NCBI GenBank assembly: GCA_965240325.2 | Contig: OZ251243.1 | Location: forward strand, 682,001 to 746,000 | Length of the DNA: 64,000 nucleotides | Source of the DNA: Rebecca billardiae RCC1528 | Taxonomy: Eukaryota; Haptophyta | Direction of reading: 5' to 3' | Part shown: in pieces, positions 45,790 to 57,277 of the stretch | Layout: every line of letters starts with the position of its first letter | Position numbering within the stretch: position 1 is the stretch's first letter | Notes under the pieces: model-generated | What the model was told of the DNA's origin: nothing | Seen by the model: only the letters and a program-made list of their open reading frames with translations | The model's database searches: none | Made by a program: the position numbers and the translations under genes

Positions 45790-46635
45790 TCACCCGCCAT
45801 CGGGGAACGGGTACACGGCGCCACCGCCGCGCCCGCCGCATGCTTTGCACGTCGCGACACCGTCGACGCAGCCCGCCGGGCATGGCCTGCGGCTCGCAGC
45901 CTGCTGCAGCTCGCGCCCGCTCAGCCACCCCGAGTGCCACCGCGTGCGGTCGCGCAGCTCGGCTAGAGGCACCCATGCGGTCCTGCCGTCGCCCGTGCCC
46001 TTGCTGCTGACGGCCGCGACCTGCGCGTACACTCGCTTCGCCTTGAAGCCGAGCTTGAGTACCGTGACCAGTAGCCGGCTGTTGCCGCCCCCATCGTCCT
46101 CGCCGCTCGCGCCGTCGTGCATGGTCACGCGCGTCCACCTGGAGCCGATGATCTGCGCCGGGAGGGGGTTGTGCTTGTGATACCCCCCCAGCGCGAGCTG
46201 CCCCTTCCCCAGGCACACCGTGCACGCCACCTGGCCCGTCGAGTCGCACTCCTCGCACACCGCCTCCGCGCGCGCCACCTCGAGCAGGCTCTCAATCTTC
46301 TCCGCCGATGGCGTGTGCGCGGCGGGGCGGAGATCGGGCTCATACGCCTGACGCAGCGAGCGCCGGAGCTCGGGCTCGTGTGCGCTGCCAGAGACGCTGC
46401 GCGGAATCGTGCTCGCGTACGCGCGGTGCAGCTCCGAGCGCAACTTGGCTGTGGATTCGCCCCGCGCGCCCTTGCGTGCATGCGCGCGCGTCGACGACTC
46501 CGTCGACATGCCGGCGTGCACGCGAGCGGGTCGATGCAAGCGCACATGCGATACGCTCGTCGGCGCACAGCGGTGCCCACCCACGACAAGTGCAGGCACG
46601 AGCAGCACCGCGAGCGTCTCGGACGCGCGCATCAT
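45790..46635 (-). CDS. DnaJ-type CXXCXGXG zinc-finger protein with signal peptide
   Basis: 281 residues from ATG 46635. MMRASETLAVLLVPALVVGG is a signal peptide, followed by a Ser/Arg-rich stretch, as expected for bipartite targeting to a secondary plastid. Two cysteine modules are seen: CEECDSTGQVACTVCLGKGQ near the middle and CPAGCVDGVATCKACGGRGG at the C-terminus. Each resembles half of the zinc-binding cysteine-rich domain of DnaJ, but no J domain (HPD) is present. Between them is a ~70-residue segment with WTRVTMHD and LLVTVLKLGFKAKRVYAQVA. J-less relatives in plastids (BSD2-like) act as assembly chaperones, for instance for Rubisco. That role is inferred. A second such gene lies 760 bp away on the same strand. 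Confidence 0.75.
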   Translation of the reverse strand: MMRASETLAVLLVPALVVGGHRCAPTSVSHVRLHRPARVHAGMSTESSTRAHARKGARGESTAKLRSELHRAYASTIPRSVSGSAHEPELRRSLRQAYEPDLRPAAHTPSAEKIESLLEVARAEAVCEECDSTGQVACTVCLGKGQLALGGYHKHNPLPAQIIGSRWTRVTMHDGASGEDDGGGNSRLLVTVLKLGFKAKRVYAQVAAVSSKGTGDGRTAWVPLAELRDRTRWHSGWLSGRELQQAASRRPCPAGCVDGVATCKACGGRGGGAVYPFPDGG

Positions 46636-47394
46636 GCGCCGATTAGCGCGGCGAAGAGCCCGCCACCGCCTTTGGACCAACGGGCCACCAGGTCACCCGG
46701 GGTGACGTCCCGCCGCCGCCGGCCGTCGCCGGGCGGCCGCCGGCGGCGGGGCGCAGCGTCAATTTCAAATGCTGACCGAACGGGCATCGAGCTGCGAACA
46801 AAGCGCCGTCGTCCGTCGGGCTGCCGATGACGATTCACGATTTCACACCAGTCCAAACGCGAGATTCTGCTTGATCGATCTACTCGATCGGGCTGCTGTG
46901 ACGGTTTGTAGGTTGGTCTGTAACTGTGAGTGTAAGTTGCAAGCGACACGCTGCAGCAGGAACACAGCAGCGAGAAACAGCACCATATCGGATATCCATG
47001 GATACTGTGTGCATGGCACATCGTCGGAAGGGATGAACAGTCGGCGTGGCGGCAGAGCGCACTCACCTAAAGAAGCCACTGTGGCTTACCCGGCCAGGTT
47101 CACTCTGACCGTTGTCATGGGCCGCGTGCTCGGATGCGCGCACTGCGCGCGCGGCCCGTTGCGGCCCACGGCCAGCACTGATGGCACGGTCGAGCATGCG
47201 GCATAGGCTCATGTCGACTGCCCGGCGCGTGTGAAAAGTCAACGCAGAAGGGGCCCGCTCGCCGTGGATGCCCCCCGGCGAGTGACGTTCTTCGTCCTCC
47301 ATCTGAGCGCGCGGCGATCGCGCGTCCACGTGCCCAGCGCCCCCACGCGCCGCCGCGCCGCCACGCTGGAAGGTGCAGCTCGTACTCAGGGCTC
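46636..47394. other. Intergenic between the two zinc-finger genes
   Basis: No gene recognised on either strand. Confidence 0.5.
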
Positions 47395-47856
47395 TTAAAC
47401 TCTGCGCTCCGAGTCGCCGAGTGCGTCAAGCTCCTCGGCCCACGCCGCCACGCGGCCGGTCGCGCCACACGCCGGGCAGGGCACCTTGTTTCGGCCACTG
47501 CACACTCGGCACTGGCACCTGTGCACGTTGTCCCACGCGTCGACCAGAAGCTGGGCGCCAGCGCCCCCGCAGAACGAGCACATGATGGCGCCAGCGCCGG
47601 CGCACCGAGCGCACGTGCGTTGCACGCCCGGGCCCTGGCAGCCGTCGCCAGTCTCCGCACGGATGGCCCAGCCCAGCTGCAATGCCCTGCGCGCACGCCG
47701 GGCTCTGTCCGCTTCACTCGGTGGGTGGGCGGGGCCCGAGCGCCTTAAGATCTCATCCGCCGACGCCATCATGCGCACCCTGCCCGCACCAGCAGCGGTC
47801 GGCGGCGTCGGGCGCACCGCCGCGAGGGTGGAGAGGACGGCCAAGTGCGGAAGCAT
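47395..47856 (-). CDS. Small DnaJ-type CXXCXGXG zinc-finger protein
   Basis: 153 residues from ATG 47856 (MLPHLAVLSTLAAVRPTPPT, signal-like). A longer frame to 47988 is possible but starts in AT-rich leader. The core has CARCAGAGAIMCSFCGGAG followed by CRCQ-like spacing and CRVCSGRNKVPCPACGATGRV, i.e. four CXXC pairs as in the complete cysteine-rich domain of DnaJ/BSD2. No J domain. Preceded by VRMMASADEILRRSG. The size and layout fit a plastid BSD2-like chaperone better than the longer neighbour does. Divergent from the TerC gene at 48126 (269 bp apart). Confidence 0.75.
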   Translation of the reverse strand: MLPHLAVLSTLAAVRPTPPTAAGAGRVRMMASADEILRRSGPAHPPSEADRARRARRALQLGWAIRAETGDGCQGPGVQRTCARCAGAGAIMCSFCGGAGAQLLVDAWDNVHRCQCRVCSGRNKVPCPACGATGRVAAWAEELDALGDSERRV

Positions 47857-48125
47857 CGCGCGGGCGGAGGCACCGGCGGACCGGCCGCTAACCGGCCTGC
47901 CGCCGCCGCGGAGCTTGCAAGTTGCCGCCCAAGTCCTGCTGAACCCGTGAAAAAACAAAAAATATAAAAGCGGACGCCAATACGCCATCGTTATTGTGAC
48001 GAACGCGGACTTCGTCTTCGTCGTCCAGGACGCACGGGTACCGACTTACCGACTTACCGGTACTGTCCTCCTATTATTAGTAACGCCGCCGCCGCCGCCG
48101 GGTCGTCATCGCGACGTCATCAGCG

Positions 48126-49550
48126 ATGCTCCGCACCGCAGTCGTGGGCGTGCTGCTCGCAGCAAGTGCCGCGTGCGTTGCGCGCGCAGACGCGGTTCCC
48201 GAGGCCTCGCGACCGAGCGCACCGCTCGCTGTGCGCGCGAGGCGCCTCGACGCGCGCGCGAGCAAGCTACAGCTCTGCGGCGGCAGCCTCGGCGCCCGGG
48301 AGCGCGTCCTCGCGCTGCGTGGCGGCGGCCGGAAGCGCAGGGCGATCGAGCCGATCATAGCGCCAGTCGTTGCGTCGTCTGACACGAGCTCTGCCGACGA
48401 GTACCGCGAGGCGATCAAGTGGACGATCATCACGATGACCGCCGCCATTGCGTTTGGGTTTGGGCTCATTCCTTTCAAGGGGAAGCACGCGGCGATGGAC
48501 TACTTTACGGGCTTCCTGATCGAGAAGATCCTGTCAGTGGACAACCTCTTCGTCTTTGTGATGCTCTTCGACTACTTCAAGACGCCCGAGGAGTACCAGC
48601 GCAAGGTGCTCACCATCGGCATCATCTCGGCGATCGTGCTGCGTGGCATCATGATCTCAGTCGGCGTGCAGCTCGTGCAGCGCTTCAGGCCGGTGCTGCT
48701 CGTGTTCGCGGGGATCCTGGTGATCTCCTCGATCAAAGTGCGCGCCCCGCGCCGCGCGCCGCGCGCGAGCTCGAGCCGGGGCCCTCGCCGCGTGACGCCC
48801 GGACTGAGGCGATGCTGAGCACGCCCGCGGCACCGCGCGAACGCTTGACACCGCGCGCGCGCGCGCGCGCACAGATGGCGCGCGAGGCGTTGCACGTGCA
48901 CAGGCAGGGCGAGGCAGAGGAGGAGGAGATGGACGAGAACGCGGTCGTGCGTCTGGCGGGCTCGCTCTTCCCCTCGACGTCGCGCTACGACGGCTCCAAG
49001 TTCTTCACAGTCAAGAACGGCAAACGGTGCGGCGCACAACGCGCGCGCGCGCGCACGCGCGGTGGCCACTGGCTTCCGCCGGCAAGCAGCGCTCGCCACT
49101 GCGACTCACGCCACGCCACGCACGCGCCCACCCGCCCGGCGCGCGCGCGGCAGGTACGCGACGCCGATGCTGATGGTGCTGATCTGCATCGAGCTCTCCG
49201 ACGTCGTCTTCGCCGTCGACTCCATCCCTGCCATCGTCGGGATCACCAAGGACACGTTTGTCGTGTTCACGTCCAACATCTTCGCCATCCTAGGGCTGCG
49301 CAACCTGTACGTGCTGCTCGCCAAGGCGGTGAAGGACCTGGTGTACCTCAAGGCGTCGGTGGCGATCATCCTGGGCTTCGTCGGGCTGAAGATGGTGCTC
49401 GAGTTCACCAGCGTGCACATCTCGTCCGTGCACTCGCTCATCGCGGTGCTCTCCATCCTCTCCGTCGGCGTCGGCGCCAGCCTGTGGGAGAGCAAACGCG
49501 CGGCCGCGCTCGAGAAGGAGAGCAGGCGCAAGCTGCTCGGCGTGTTCTGA
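48126..49550 (+). CDS. TerC-family integral membrane protein, probably plastid
   Basis: Three exons: 48126-48737, 48875-49026, 49154-49550 (386 residues). Introns are 137 and 127 nt, both GTGCG...CAG. MLRTAVVGVLLAASAACVARADA is a signal peptide, and a ~70-residue Arg-rich region follows as a transit-like segment. Seven to eight membrane helices follow, with the two TerC signatures SVDNLFVFVMLFDYF and CIELSDVVFAVDSIPAIVG (acidic residues within helices) and a cytosolic loop DENAVVRLAGSLFPSTSRYDG that the splice restores exactly. TerC proteins are linked to metal (Mn) homeostasis in bacteria and to thylakoid membrane biogenesis in plants. The exon joins keep frame and rebuild a conserved loop, so the model is strong. 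Confidence 0.9.
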
Positions 49551-49782
49551 GCCGCCGCCGTGCTCTCTGCGCCGTGTGCCGAGCGCGCGCAAGCAGCGCG
49601 AGCAGGCGCAGCCGCGCTGCGCTGCGCTGCCGCCCGGCCCCTGATGGCCGACGCGGACACAGTCCGTGTCGCACTGCGATGAGCGCGCGTGCTGTGCTGC
49701 CGCGTCCCGCCGGGTGCAGTACGATGGCTGCCGCCCACCACGTGCCAGCGGCAGAGTCGACTGTATAGAACGGTCTCAATAT

Positions 49783-49890
49783 TGAATGAATGAATGAATG
49801 AATGAATGAATGAATGAATGAATGAATGAATGAATGAATGAATGAATGAATGAATGAATGAATGAATGAATGAATGAATGAATGAATGAA

Positions 49891-49968
<78 letters not shown>
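49783..49968. repeat. (TGAA)28 followed by (TA)n
   Basis: 112 bp of uninterrupted TGAA, then about 74 bp of TA with one interruption (TGTA near 49927). Confidence 0.95.
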
Positions 49969-49970
<2 letters not shown>

Positions 49971-51793
49971 ACGCGCGTAGTGAAGTCTGCGATTAGTCGT
50001 CGTCTGAATTCAACGACCGGCCTTGGGGAAGCATCGCTGCATCATCGCCCATCGCCCCATCGGGCTCGGCGGACACTGATCTGGCGAAGGGCCGAATAAC
50101 GGGCATGTAGTCGGCCCGACAGACATTTCAGAACATCGGGTCCTCATCATCGGCCAGTCAGCGCCCGGATGCAGTAGTGATGCCAGGACTTAATTATTAA
50201 TATTTTAATTGATTGGCGGACGTGATGATAGACCGTCGCCACTCGCGGGAGCGCAGCTAGTATCGGTCGGCGGCGCGGCATCGCGGCGACCCTTAGAGTA
50301 TTATGCAGCGGGGCCACTGGGCACTCGAACAGCAGTCAATTATTAATTACTCTGACGATTCACACTGTTACGGCTAGTCTTAGTATAGTACTATAGTAGT
50401 AGCATCTAATCATCACCTACCGGACAGCTAATCATAGTTACACTGTCAGACCGACGGACGTACGTAGATTCACAGCTGACTGGCTGGCTTCGTGCTTTGC
50501 CTGACTGACCAAGTGCCTTCACGCCATTCAGTGTGAGTGTCTGAGTGACGGTCGTAGTCGTACGCTAACTACTCCGCCTAACTAGTCCGACGAGACTCCG
50601 ACCGTGTCCGTCACGGACACGTTGAGCGGTCGTAACGGTCAATAACGGACACGGTAAACGGTCAGAGCGGCGCCGGTCACTTAGCTATGATATTGATACG
50701 ATCGTGCTGCATGCTGCATGAATTCTGACATTCCATACTACAGGCAAACGTGGGCAATAAGAAGTCAGGGATCTCACGGCTCGTCTCGGTTTCTTAGCCG
50801 TTCGGTAGCCCGAGCGCCTACGGAGTCTCAGTTTCTTAGCTAGGTCCGCCCGCCGTGCAGGCGTGGGGGGCGCAGGCGGGGGCAGAGCCCCCCGCTAAGT
50901 CCTTAGGCCAGGCCGGCGAGGCCGAACAAAACGTTATTGGGCCATTTTGGAGCAAATCTGGCATGATGTTGCATGGATGCCGCGGTGCACTGGCCAGGAG
51001 TCAGTCGCAGAGAAGTCGGGACTTGGCCTGTACTCGTAGTCGGGCCGCGCGCCGCGTCCCGCGCGCGGGCACTGCGCCTCGGCGGACCACGTGACGTCAG
51101 CCGCGACGGCAGTAGCTACTAGCTAGTCCCGGTTTCTCAGTGTGACTAGTATGATGCGCGTATAGCGAACCAGCCGCCAATATAATCGCTAGTCTCCGCC
51201 GTTTCTAGGCCAGATCCGCAGATAGCAAGCCCCAGTTTCTTAACGTGGCGCAGCTCCTTATTGCCCGCGATTGCCTGCATCATGTAGCTAGTAGTTCAGA
51301 TGCCTGATCTCAGATGGCATTCTTAGAATCAGTAATTTTGTAATATATGGGGGGCAGGGCTGCGGGTGGCGCACTGTCTGACCTGGACGGAAGGCGCGGA
51401 CGCATTCTATGTGTCTGTTGCACTCTGAGCCTGACGCTTGTCCGATGCTGCCACGTCGTTAAATATATGAAATAATTATATCAAAATAATAACGTTAAAA
51501 TTAATTAATAGTTAGTTTAAAAAATGATGATGAATATGACGACGCGACTGCTGACGATGAGGCTACACATCATCGTCGAACACTGCGGGCTTGTGCTCAG
51601 AAGACGGATGCTGTATTCACGAAGTCGCAGCCTGCGAGCGGCTGCTCCAGTCATCGGATCATCACTCATCGTCGTCCATGACTAGCAGCGCAAGCCGCCG
51701 CGAGGCCGCCCGCCGCCCGGCCGGCGCCAGCTCGGGCGTCGCCAGTGGACCGCCCGAAAAGGACTAGCTGCCTGCGCCACGGCGGTAGCGAGA
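49969..51793. other. Intergenic, no gene recognised
   Basis: Mixed composition, AT-rich at 50190-50210 and 51460-51530. A small cluster of GACACGG/CCGTGTC palindromes lies at 50590-50660. Confidence 0.5.
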
Positions 51794-53949
51794 TCAATCC
51801 TTGTCCTTCTTCTTCTTCTTCTTGGCGGACTTGTCGCCATCCGCGTCGTCCGCCTGGCAGCGGGCATCGCGGGGCGCGAGGCGGCCAGTCACGCGCGAGC
51901 TCGGTGAGCAAGGGCTCACAAGGCCGCCCCGAGCTCCATGCCCGCTCGGCAGACAGCGCTGGAGGGCTCGGGGCGCGTGCCGGCGCCAGCGCCGCGCACC
52001 TTCGCCTTCGCCTCCTTCTCCTCCTTCTTCTTCTTCTTCTTCGGCTTCTCCTCCTCCACCTCCTTGTCCTTGCCCTTCTGCTTGCGCTTCTTCCCGCCGC
52101 CGTCCTCGGCGCCGCCCTCGGCCGCGCGCAGCTCCTCGACCGCCTCCTTCATGACGTCGACGTTCTTGCGCGGCGTCTCGCCCGTGTCGTAGAAGCGCAG
52201 CCGCTCCTCCACCTGCTCCTTGAGCTTCTCGCCGAAGAGGCTCGACTGGAGCGCGGCCGGCGCGCGCGCGCGCGCGCGCGCACGCGCGTGAGCGGCCGGC
52301 GCGCATCGCGCCGCTGCGCCCCGCTCGGCAGCGCGGCGCGCGGCCGGCGCGCGCACCGGTTCCTCAGAGAAGGCGTCGATGCGGCTGGCGATCGAGCACT
52401 TGTTGGCGAGGTACCGCGAGATCCGCCCCTTGTTCTTCGTGCCCGCGCGGCCGATGAAGGTCGAGTGGAAGATCAGCCCGTACTTGGGCGTGTTCCCCTT
52501 CGTCTTGAGCGCGCGGAACAGCGCCTTCTCCGCGCCCAGGATCTGCACGGTACTCGCCGGGTATTTTGAGAGGTTGGTGAGCGAGCCCGCGTGCGAGATC
52601 AGCCGCGCGCCGACCGTGTCGCCGATGAGCGCGGCGAGGTTGGGCGCGACCGCCGTCATCTTCGAGTGCAGGTACTCCGCGAGCGACTGCCGCGCGCGCA
52701 GTGCGGCGCGCTCGTGGCCGGCGTCAGACGGCGCGCGCGCTGGCGCGGCGCTCGCCGCGCGCACCGCGAGCCACGCCGCCCCGCCCGCGCCGCGACGCGC
52801 CCGCCCTCGCGCGCGCTGTGCCCGGACGCGCCTCGACCGCGCGTCGGCCGCGCGCCCAGCGCGCGCGCGCGCGCGCGCCGCGCCACGCGAGGCACACCTT
52901 GCGGTACTCCGCCAGCTTCGCCACGCGCTCGGCGAACATGTGGATGTTGAGCAGGTCGACGTCGGAAATGTCCATGCCCATCGACGTCTTGGACGCCTCG
53001 TACACGAGCGCGCCCTTCTCCGCGTCGAGCAGGAGCTCGCCGAGCGCGGAGACGCGCTCGGGCGTGAGCGAGTCGCGCCGCTTGATGAACTGCGCCGCGC
53101 GCGCGTACAGGTAGTTGTCGTTCACGATCTTCACCAGCTCGGGGAAGTGCCACGAGTACCACTCGCGCACGCGCATCGCAAATGTGTTGATGTCCTTCTC
53201 GAGCAGGTCGAGCAGCGCGATCGACTGGATGATGTGCTTGTCCGTGCGGTTCACGTCGAACTTGACCTTGGAGCGCGAGTACGCGTGCCCCAGGCCGAGC
53301 TGCGCCTTCTCCACATCGCCCTCGCGCATCACCTGCGCCGCGGCGCAGCGTACGGCGCGCGCGCCCCGTTGGCCGGGCGTGGGGCGAGTGCTCGCGCAGT
53401 CGCCAGAGCCCCTCGCCGTTCCGCTCCCTGGGCCCTCCGCCCCTCCAGCCCGCGCAGCCGACGCGGCGGGGTGCACCGCGCCACGCACAGCCCGCTCTTC
53501 GCCGCAGCCGCCGCGCGCGCAGTGCGCACCTTCACCAGCTTGCTGAAGTGCAGCCGCACTCCGCGTATCAACTCGAGGCACAGCTCGTTGCACACGCACG
53601 GGATGCCGGTCGCCTCCTGGACGGTGCCGCCCACCTTGGGGTCGGAGACGCCCAGCGCGAACTTGGCCTTCTCCTTCCCTCCCTTCATCGACTTGGCCAG
53701 GTTGCTCTCGAGGAACTCGCGCAGGTCGTCCGTCATCATGCCGTCTGAGACGTCGTTGATGTTCTCGAGCGCATTCTCCGCCGACGTGAACGGCTTGAAT
53801 GCCTTGAGGCTGCAGATCTGCGAGAAGCGGCCAAAGTCGGTCATTGCGCGCTGCGACTCCTCGCTCTTCACGCCAATCTCCTCCGAGCCCTTGCGCTCCA
53901 CCAGGGCGTACCCCGAGGCGCTCTCGAAGAGCAGATATCGTACCTCCAT
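51794..53949 (-). CDS. NOP56: NOP56, box C/D snoRNP core protein
   Basis: Five exons on the minus strand: 53949-53530, 53332-52898, 52686-52357, 52245-52000, 51853-51794. This gives 496 residues with every junction in phase 0. The N-terminal domain starts [37 protein letters not shown] and [13 protein letters not shown] are NOP56-type, not NOP58-type. The Nop domain has [21 protein letters not shown] and [20 protein letters not shown] (RNA/15.5K-binding surface), and [15 protein letters not shown]. The C-terminus is Lys-rich ([12 protein letters not shown] and KKKKKKDKD). It acts in the nucleolus with fibrillarin, NOP58 and SNU13 to guide rRNA 2'-O-methylation. Introns of 197, 211, 111 and 146 nt start GTGYG and end CAG. 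The last, 60-nt exon is supported by its Lys-rich tail and phase. Confidence 0.92.
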
Positions 53950-54357
53950 GGCCGCGACGCCCGAGGTGCCAAGGCTACGGGCTGCCCCTTCCAAAGTCCG
54001 GCCCGGGCGGGCGCGGGCGTGGTCCGGTGCGCAGCCGGCTACCACCCCTCCCGCACCGGCGGGCGTGACTCGGACAGTCTCGGTTGATCAACAGCAAAAC
54101 TTACACCGACGCGCTTCAACGCTACCACGAGCTCAGCAGTGGCTTCAAGGCAGGGCACCCACGCCCCGGCGCCCAATGATCGGGGATGATTCGGGCGTAG
54201 TCGCCATGCGACCAATAACGCCAGTGACGCGGTTTTAATTCATCGTCCCGGGCGACATCCCGCGGATCCCGCCATCCCGGGATTCTCGATCGGCAGTCGT
54301 CACGTCAGATTCCCGTCTAGCGCGGCGGCGCGCGCCGCGTCCTGGGACTGGCACCAC
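53950..54357. other. Spacer between RFC3 and NOP56 (same strand)
   Basis: 408 bp holding the NOP56 5' flank and the RFC3 3' flank. No separate gene. Confidence 0.6.
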
Positions 54358-55792
54358 TCAGGCCGCGCTGTAGAGCGACAGCATGTGCCGCTTGTAGATC
54401 GCCATGAACTTTGCAACGAACGCCTCCAGGTGGAAGATGGCCTTGGTGCCGCTGCGCATGCGGTGCTCGTACTGCGCGGCAGAGTGCAGCAGCTCCATCT
54501 GCACAAGCGGCTCGCCCTTGAGCTTGGCGAGCAGCGCGCGCGTGAGCCCCTCCATCACCATGTCCGGCGGGATGCAGTGCGCCAGCAGGTCGTACAGCTT
54601 GCCGCGCACCGTGAGCAGCTTCGCCGGCGTCTGCTCGCGCATGCAGTCGAGCGCGATCTCGTTGATGTAGCGCTCCCAGTCCGCCTGCTTCACCTGCTGC
54701 TCTGCACTGAACGGGTACTGCGACACCTGCGCAACGGCCGGGCGGCAGGGCGGGGGACGGGCGCGCGGCGGGCTGAGGCCGCAGCGCCCGACGCGCGCGC
54801 AGAGCACCCCGCTGCCCGCGGGCCGCGCGCTCGAGCTGGCGTACGGCACGCTGGCGCGGCGCGCACCCGCGCAGCCTCGAGCAGCAGCAGTGCCTTGCGC
54901 AGGTTGCCGCGCGCCTCCGCCGCGAGCCGCTTGGCGAACTCGTCGGGGAGCGTGAGCGACTCCTTCCGCGCGGTGGCGTGCAGGATGGAGAGCACGTCCT
55001 CCTCCGCCGGCGCCGCGACGCGCAGGCAGAGGCAGCGCGAGCGGATCGGCGCGATCACCCGGCACGCATTGTTACACGTCATTATCACGCGGCAGGTGGC
55101 AATGTACCTGCGCGGCCGCGGCGCGCGGGCGGGCGGGTGGCAGGGGGGGGCGGGGCGAGCTGAGCTGGTCACGCAGAGCCGAGCCGACGCCGCGCGGACG
55201 CGGCCGGGGCGCCCCGCGGCGCTGGCACGCCTGCCGCGGCACAGAGGCGCATCTTGATGCAGGCTGCCGGCCGGCTCGCAGCCAGCCGGGGCGCCACGGG
55301 AGGCGGGGCGGGCGCGCACTTCTCCATCGTGCGGCGGAGGGCGTGCTGGGCGTCCTTGGAGAGATTGTCCACCTCGTTCAGCACGACCACCTTAAACGGC
55401 ACCCACGCTCGGCTGTCCGCCGTCGACGCCGTCGGAAGCGGCGCGGACGCCGCGATGTCCTTGATCACCTCCTGGACGACGTCACGGTCGCGGTTGCCCG
55501 CGTCGCCCGGGTTGAGCTCGAGGTGGTGCGGGCTGGAGAGGATGGGCACCTCAACGCTCGTCGATCCCACCTTGAACTGCTTGTGCTCCACCTTCACCTG
55601 CTCCACCCTGCTCCCGTAGATCTCGCGAAGCAGCGCGAGCACGCGCGTCTTCTTGCCCGCGCCCGAAGGTCCGTACAGCATCATGTGCGGAAAGTCGCCG
55701 CGCTCGACCATCTTCTTGAGCGCATGTGACAGCTCCACGTGGTAGTCCAGCTCGCCGAACGAGCGCGGCCGGTGCTTGTCCACCCAGAGCAT
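54358..55792 (-). CDS. RFC3: Replication factor C subunit 3 (clamp loader)
   Basis: Exons 55792-55320, 55107-54867 and 54726-54358; 360 residues against 356 in human RFC3. MLWVDKHRPRSFGELDYH opens the protein. Walker A is YGPSGAGKKTR, and VVVLNEVDNLSKDAQHALRR carries the NEVD variant of Walker B typical of this subunit (yeast Rfc5), which lacks full ATPase. The SRC motif is PIRSRCLCLRV. The collar domain ends with YEHRMRSGTKAIFHLEAFVAKFMAIYK. The first splice (phase 2) rebuilds RTMEKYIATCRVI and the second (phase 0) rebuilds EAARVSQYPF. As part of the RFC pentamer it loads PCNA on primed DNA in the nucleus. Introns are 212 and 140 nt, both GTGCGCG...CAG. Open frames extending upstream of 55792 do not match RFC3. 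Confidence 0.93.
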
Positions 55793-56055
55793 CGCTCGGC
55801 ACTCGTCGCGGCAAAAATGCGCCCTGCCGCGGCCGCTCCGCGTGTAGTGCCACCGGTCGTGCTCCTTGAGCGCAGGCCCGCAGGTTGGGCGCCCGGACCT
55901 GGCCGGGCGCCGGACTTTGAAAGGGTCTACAAAGCTTGCGAGCGTACGTACCCCCATCATAGTATTTGACGAGCCAAAGTTCAGTGAAAGTTGCCCAATG
56001 CCCCATCTGCCGGCCGCAAGAATAAACCCGAAACGCCGGCCGCGAGCGCGACAGC

Positions 56056-56209
56056 ATGTCGGGCGCCGACGGGCAGCTCTTCGAGCTGCCCAAGATGCCC
56101 GAGACGGGCGCGCTGGGCTCATGGGCACGCGAGTCAGCGAATCAGCTCTCCTTCTCCTTTGCCGAGCAGTCTACCGCCGCCGAGCCGCTCTACCCGCTCG
56201 CGGGCGCGC
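56056..56209 (+). CDS. Start of an unknown gene, cut by gap
   Basis: ATG 56056 opens MSGADGQLFELPKMPETG and continues for 51 codons to the N gap. It starts 263 bp from the RFC3 start in the opposite direction. No domain is visible in this piece. Beyond the gap the frames are short (one ends at 56380), and whether they belong to it cannot be told. Confidence 0.45.
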
Positions 56210-56309
56210 NNNNNNNNNNNNNNNNNNNNNNNNNNNNNNNNNNNNNNNNNNNNNNNNNNNNNNNNNNNNNNNNNNNNNNNNNNNNNNNNNNNNNNNNNNN
56301 NNNNNNNNN
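56210..56309. other. Assembly gap (100 N)
   Basis: Exactly 100 N; real size unknown. Confidence 0.99.
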
Positions 56310-57277
56310 CGGATGAGGCGAGGACGATCTCGAAGGCGCACGGCGCAGAGAGGGTCGCCGGACATTCCTGCGACAGCTGAAGCCCCGTGCCGCCTCCGCA
56401 GCCCGATCCAATGGCCGCAGCCGAGCACACCACGGCTGCGGCGCTGCTGTTGTTAGGCCGGAGTAGATGCCGACGCGCTGCTAGCGGTGAGCGGGCGCCC
56501 GGCTGCCAGCAGTGGTCAGGAGCGCTGATCATGATGACGACTCGTACGTGACTTGGACTGTAGTCCAGGCTCGGCGCACGCGCCGCACCGCGCCACGATG
56601 CGATCTTAGAGTATAGCTAGAGCCTAGACGACAAAGCCGCGGCATATATATAGATATATATAGATATAGATATATATATATAGTTATATATATATATATA
56701 GTTCATCAGATATAATAATAACGGTTTCGACGACTTATCAATATCGGTCTCGGGTTGATGGGGTTACCGGCATAATGGGGTTGATGACCCGGGACGCGCA
56801 CCCGTGCTCGCGCGAACTCAGCCGCAGTGGCGTCGGATTCTTACGCCACTCGGCACTCGCCCGATCATACGCGGGCCGACTCGGAACGGGTCGTCGAATG
56901 AAGGGCGGAAGGCGGCCCGGATGACGATGACGACGACGTGACTAGTAGTAGATGAATATATGACGATGATACGCTCGATCCGTGTGCGAGTACTCTGTAC
57001 TGCGGTCGCGGACTGCCGTACGGACGTAGACGGGGCACGGGCTCAGGGCTGCCGCCGGCGAGGTCGGTGCCACACGGGCGGCTTCTCGTGTGATGTGCGC
57101 GTGGCTAGCTAGAACAGTAGCCTGAGACTCGGAGCGGGGGCCGACCGGACGGAGTCTCGCCGACACCGCGCATCTGACGCATCTGATCATGGGCATGGCG
57201 CAGGGCCAGGTCACTCAGGTGGCCCCGCGATCAGCGATGTGACATCGGTCAGTGATGAGCACTGGTGTCATATGGCC
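56310..57277. other. Intergenic, partly AT-rich
   Basis: A TA-rich tract lies at 56643-56702. No gene recognised. Confidence 0.5.

Noticed and set aside
45515-46830. Plus-strand frames opposite the zinc-finger gene
   Set aside because: Shadows of the minus-strand gene, which has CXXC motifs and a signal peptide.
51854-53529. snoRNAs in NOP56 introns (common in animals)
   Set aside because: I looked for box C (RTGATGA) and box D (CTGA) pairs in the introns on the coding strand and saw none.
52379-54238. 619-codon plus-strand frame opposite NOP56
   Set aside because: Antisense shadow; the minus strand matches NOP56 throughout.
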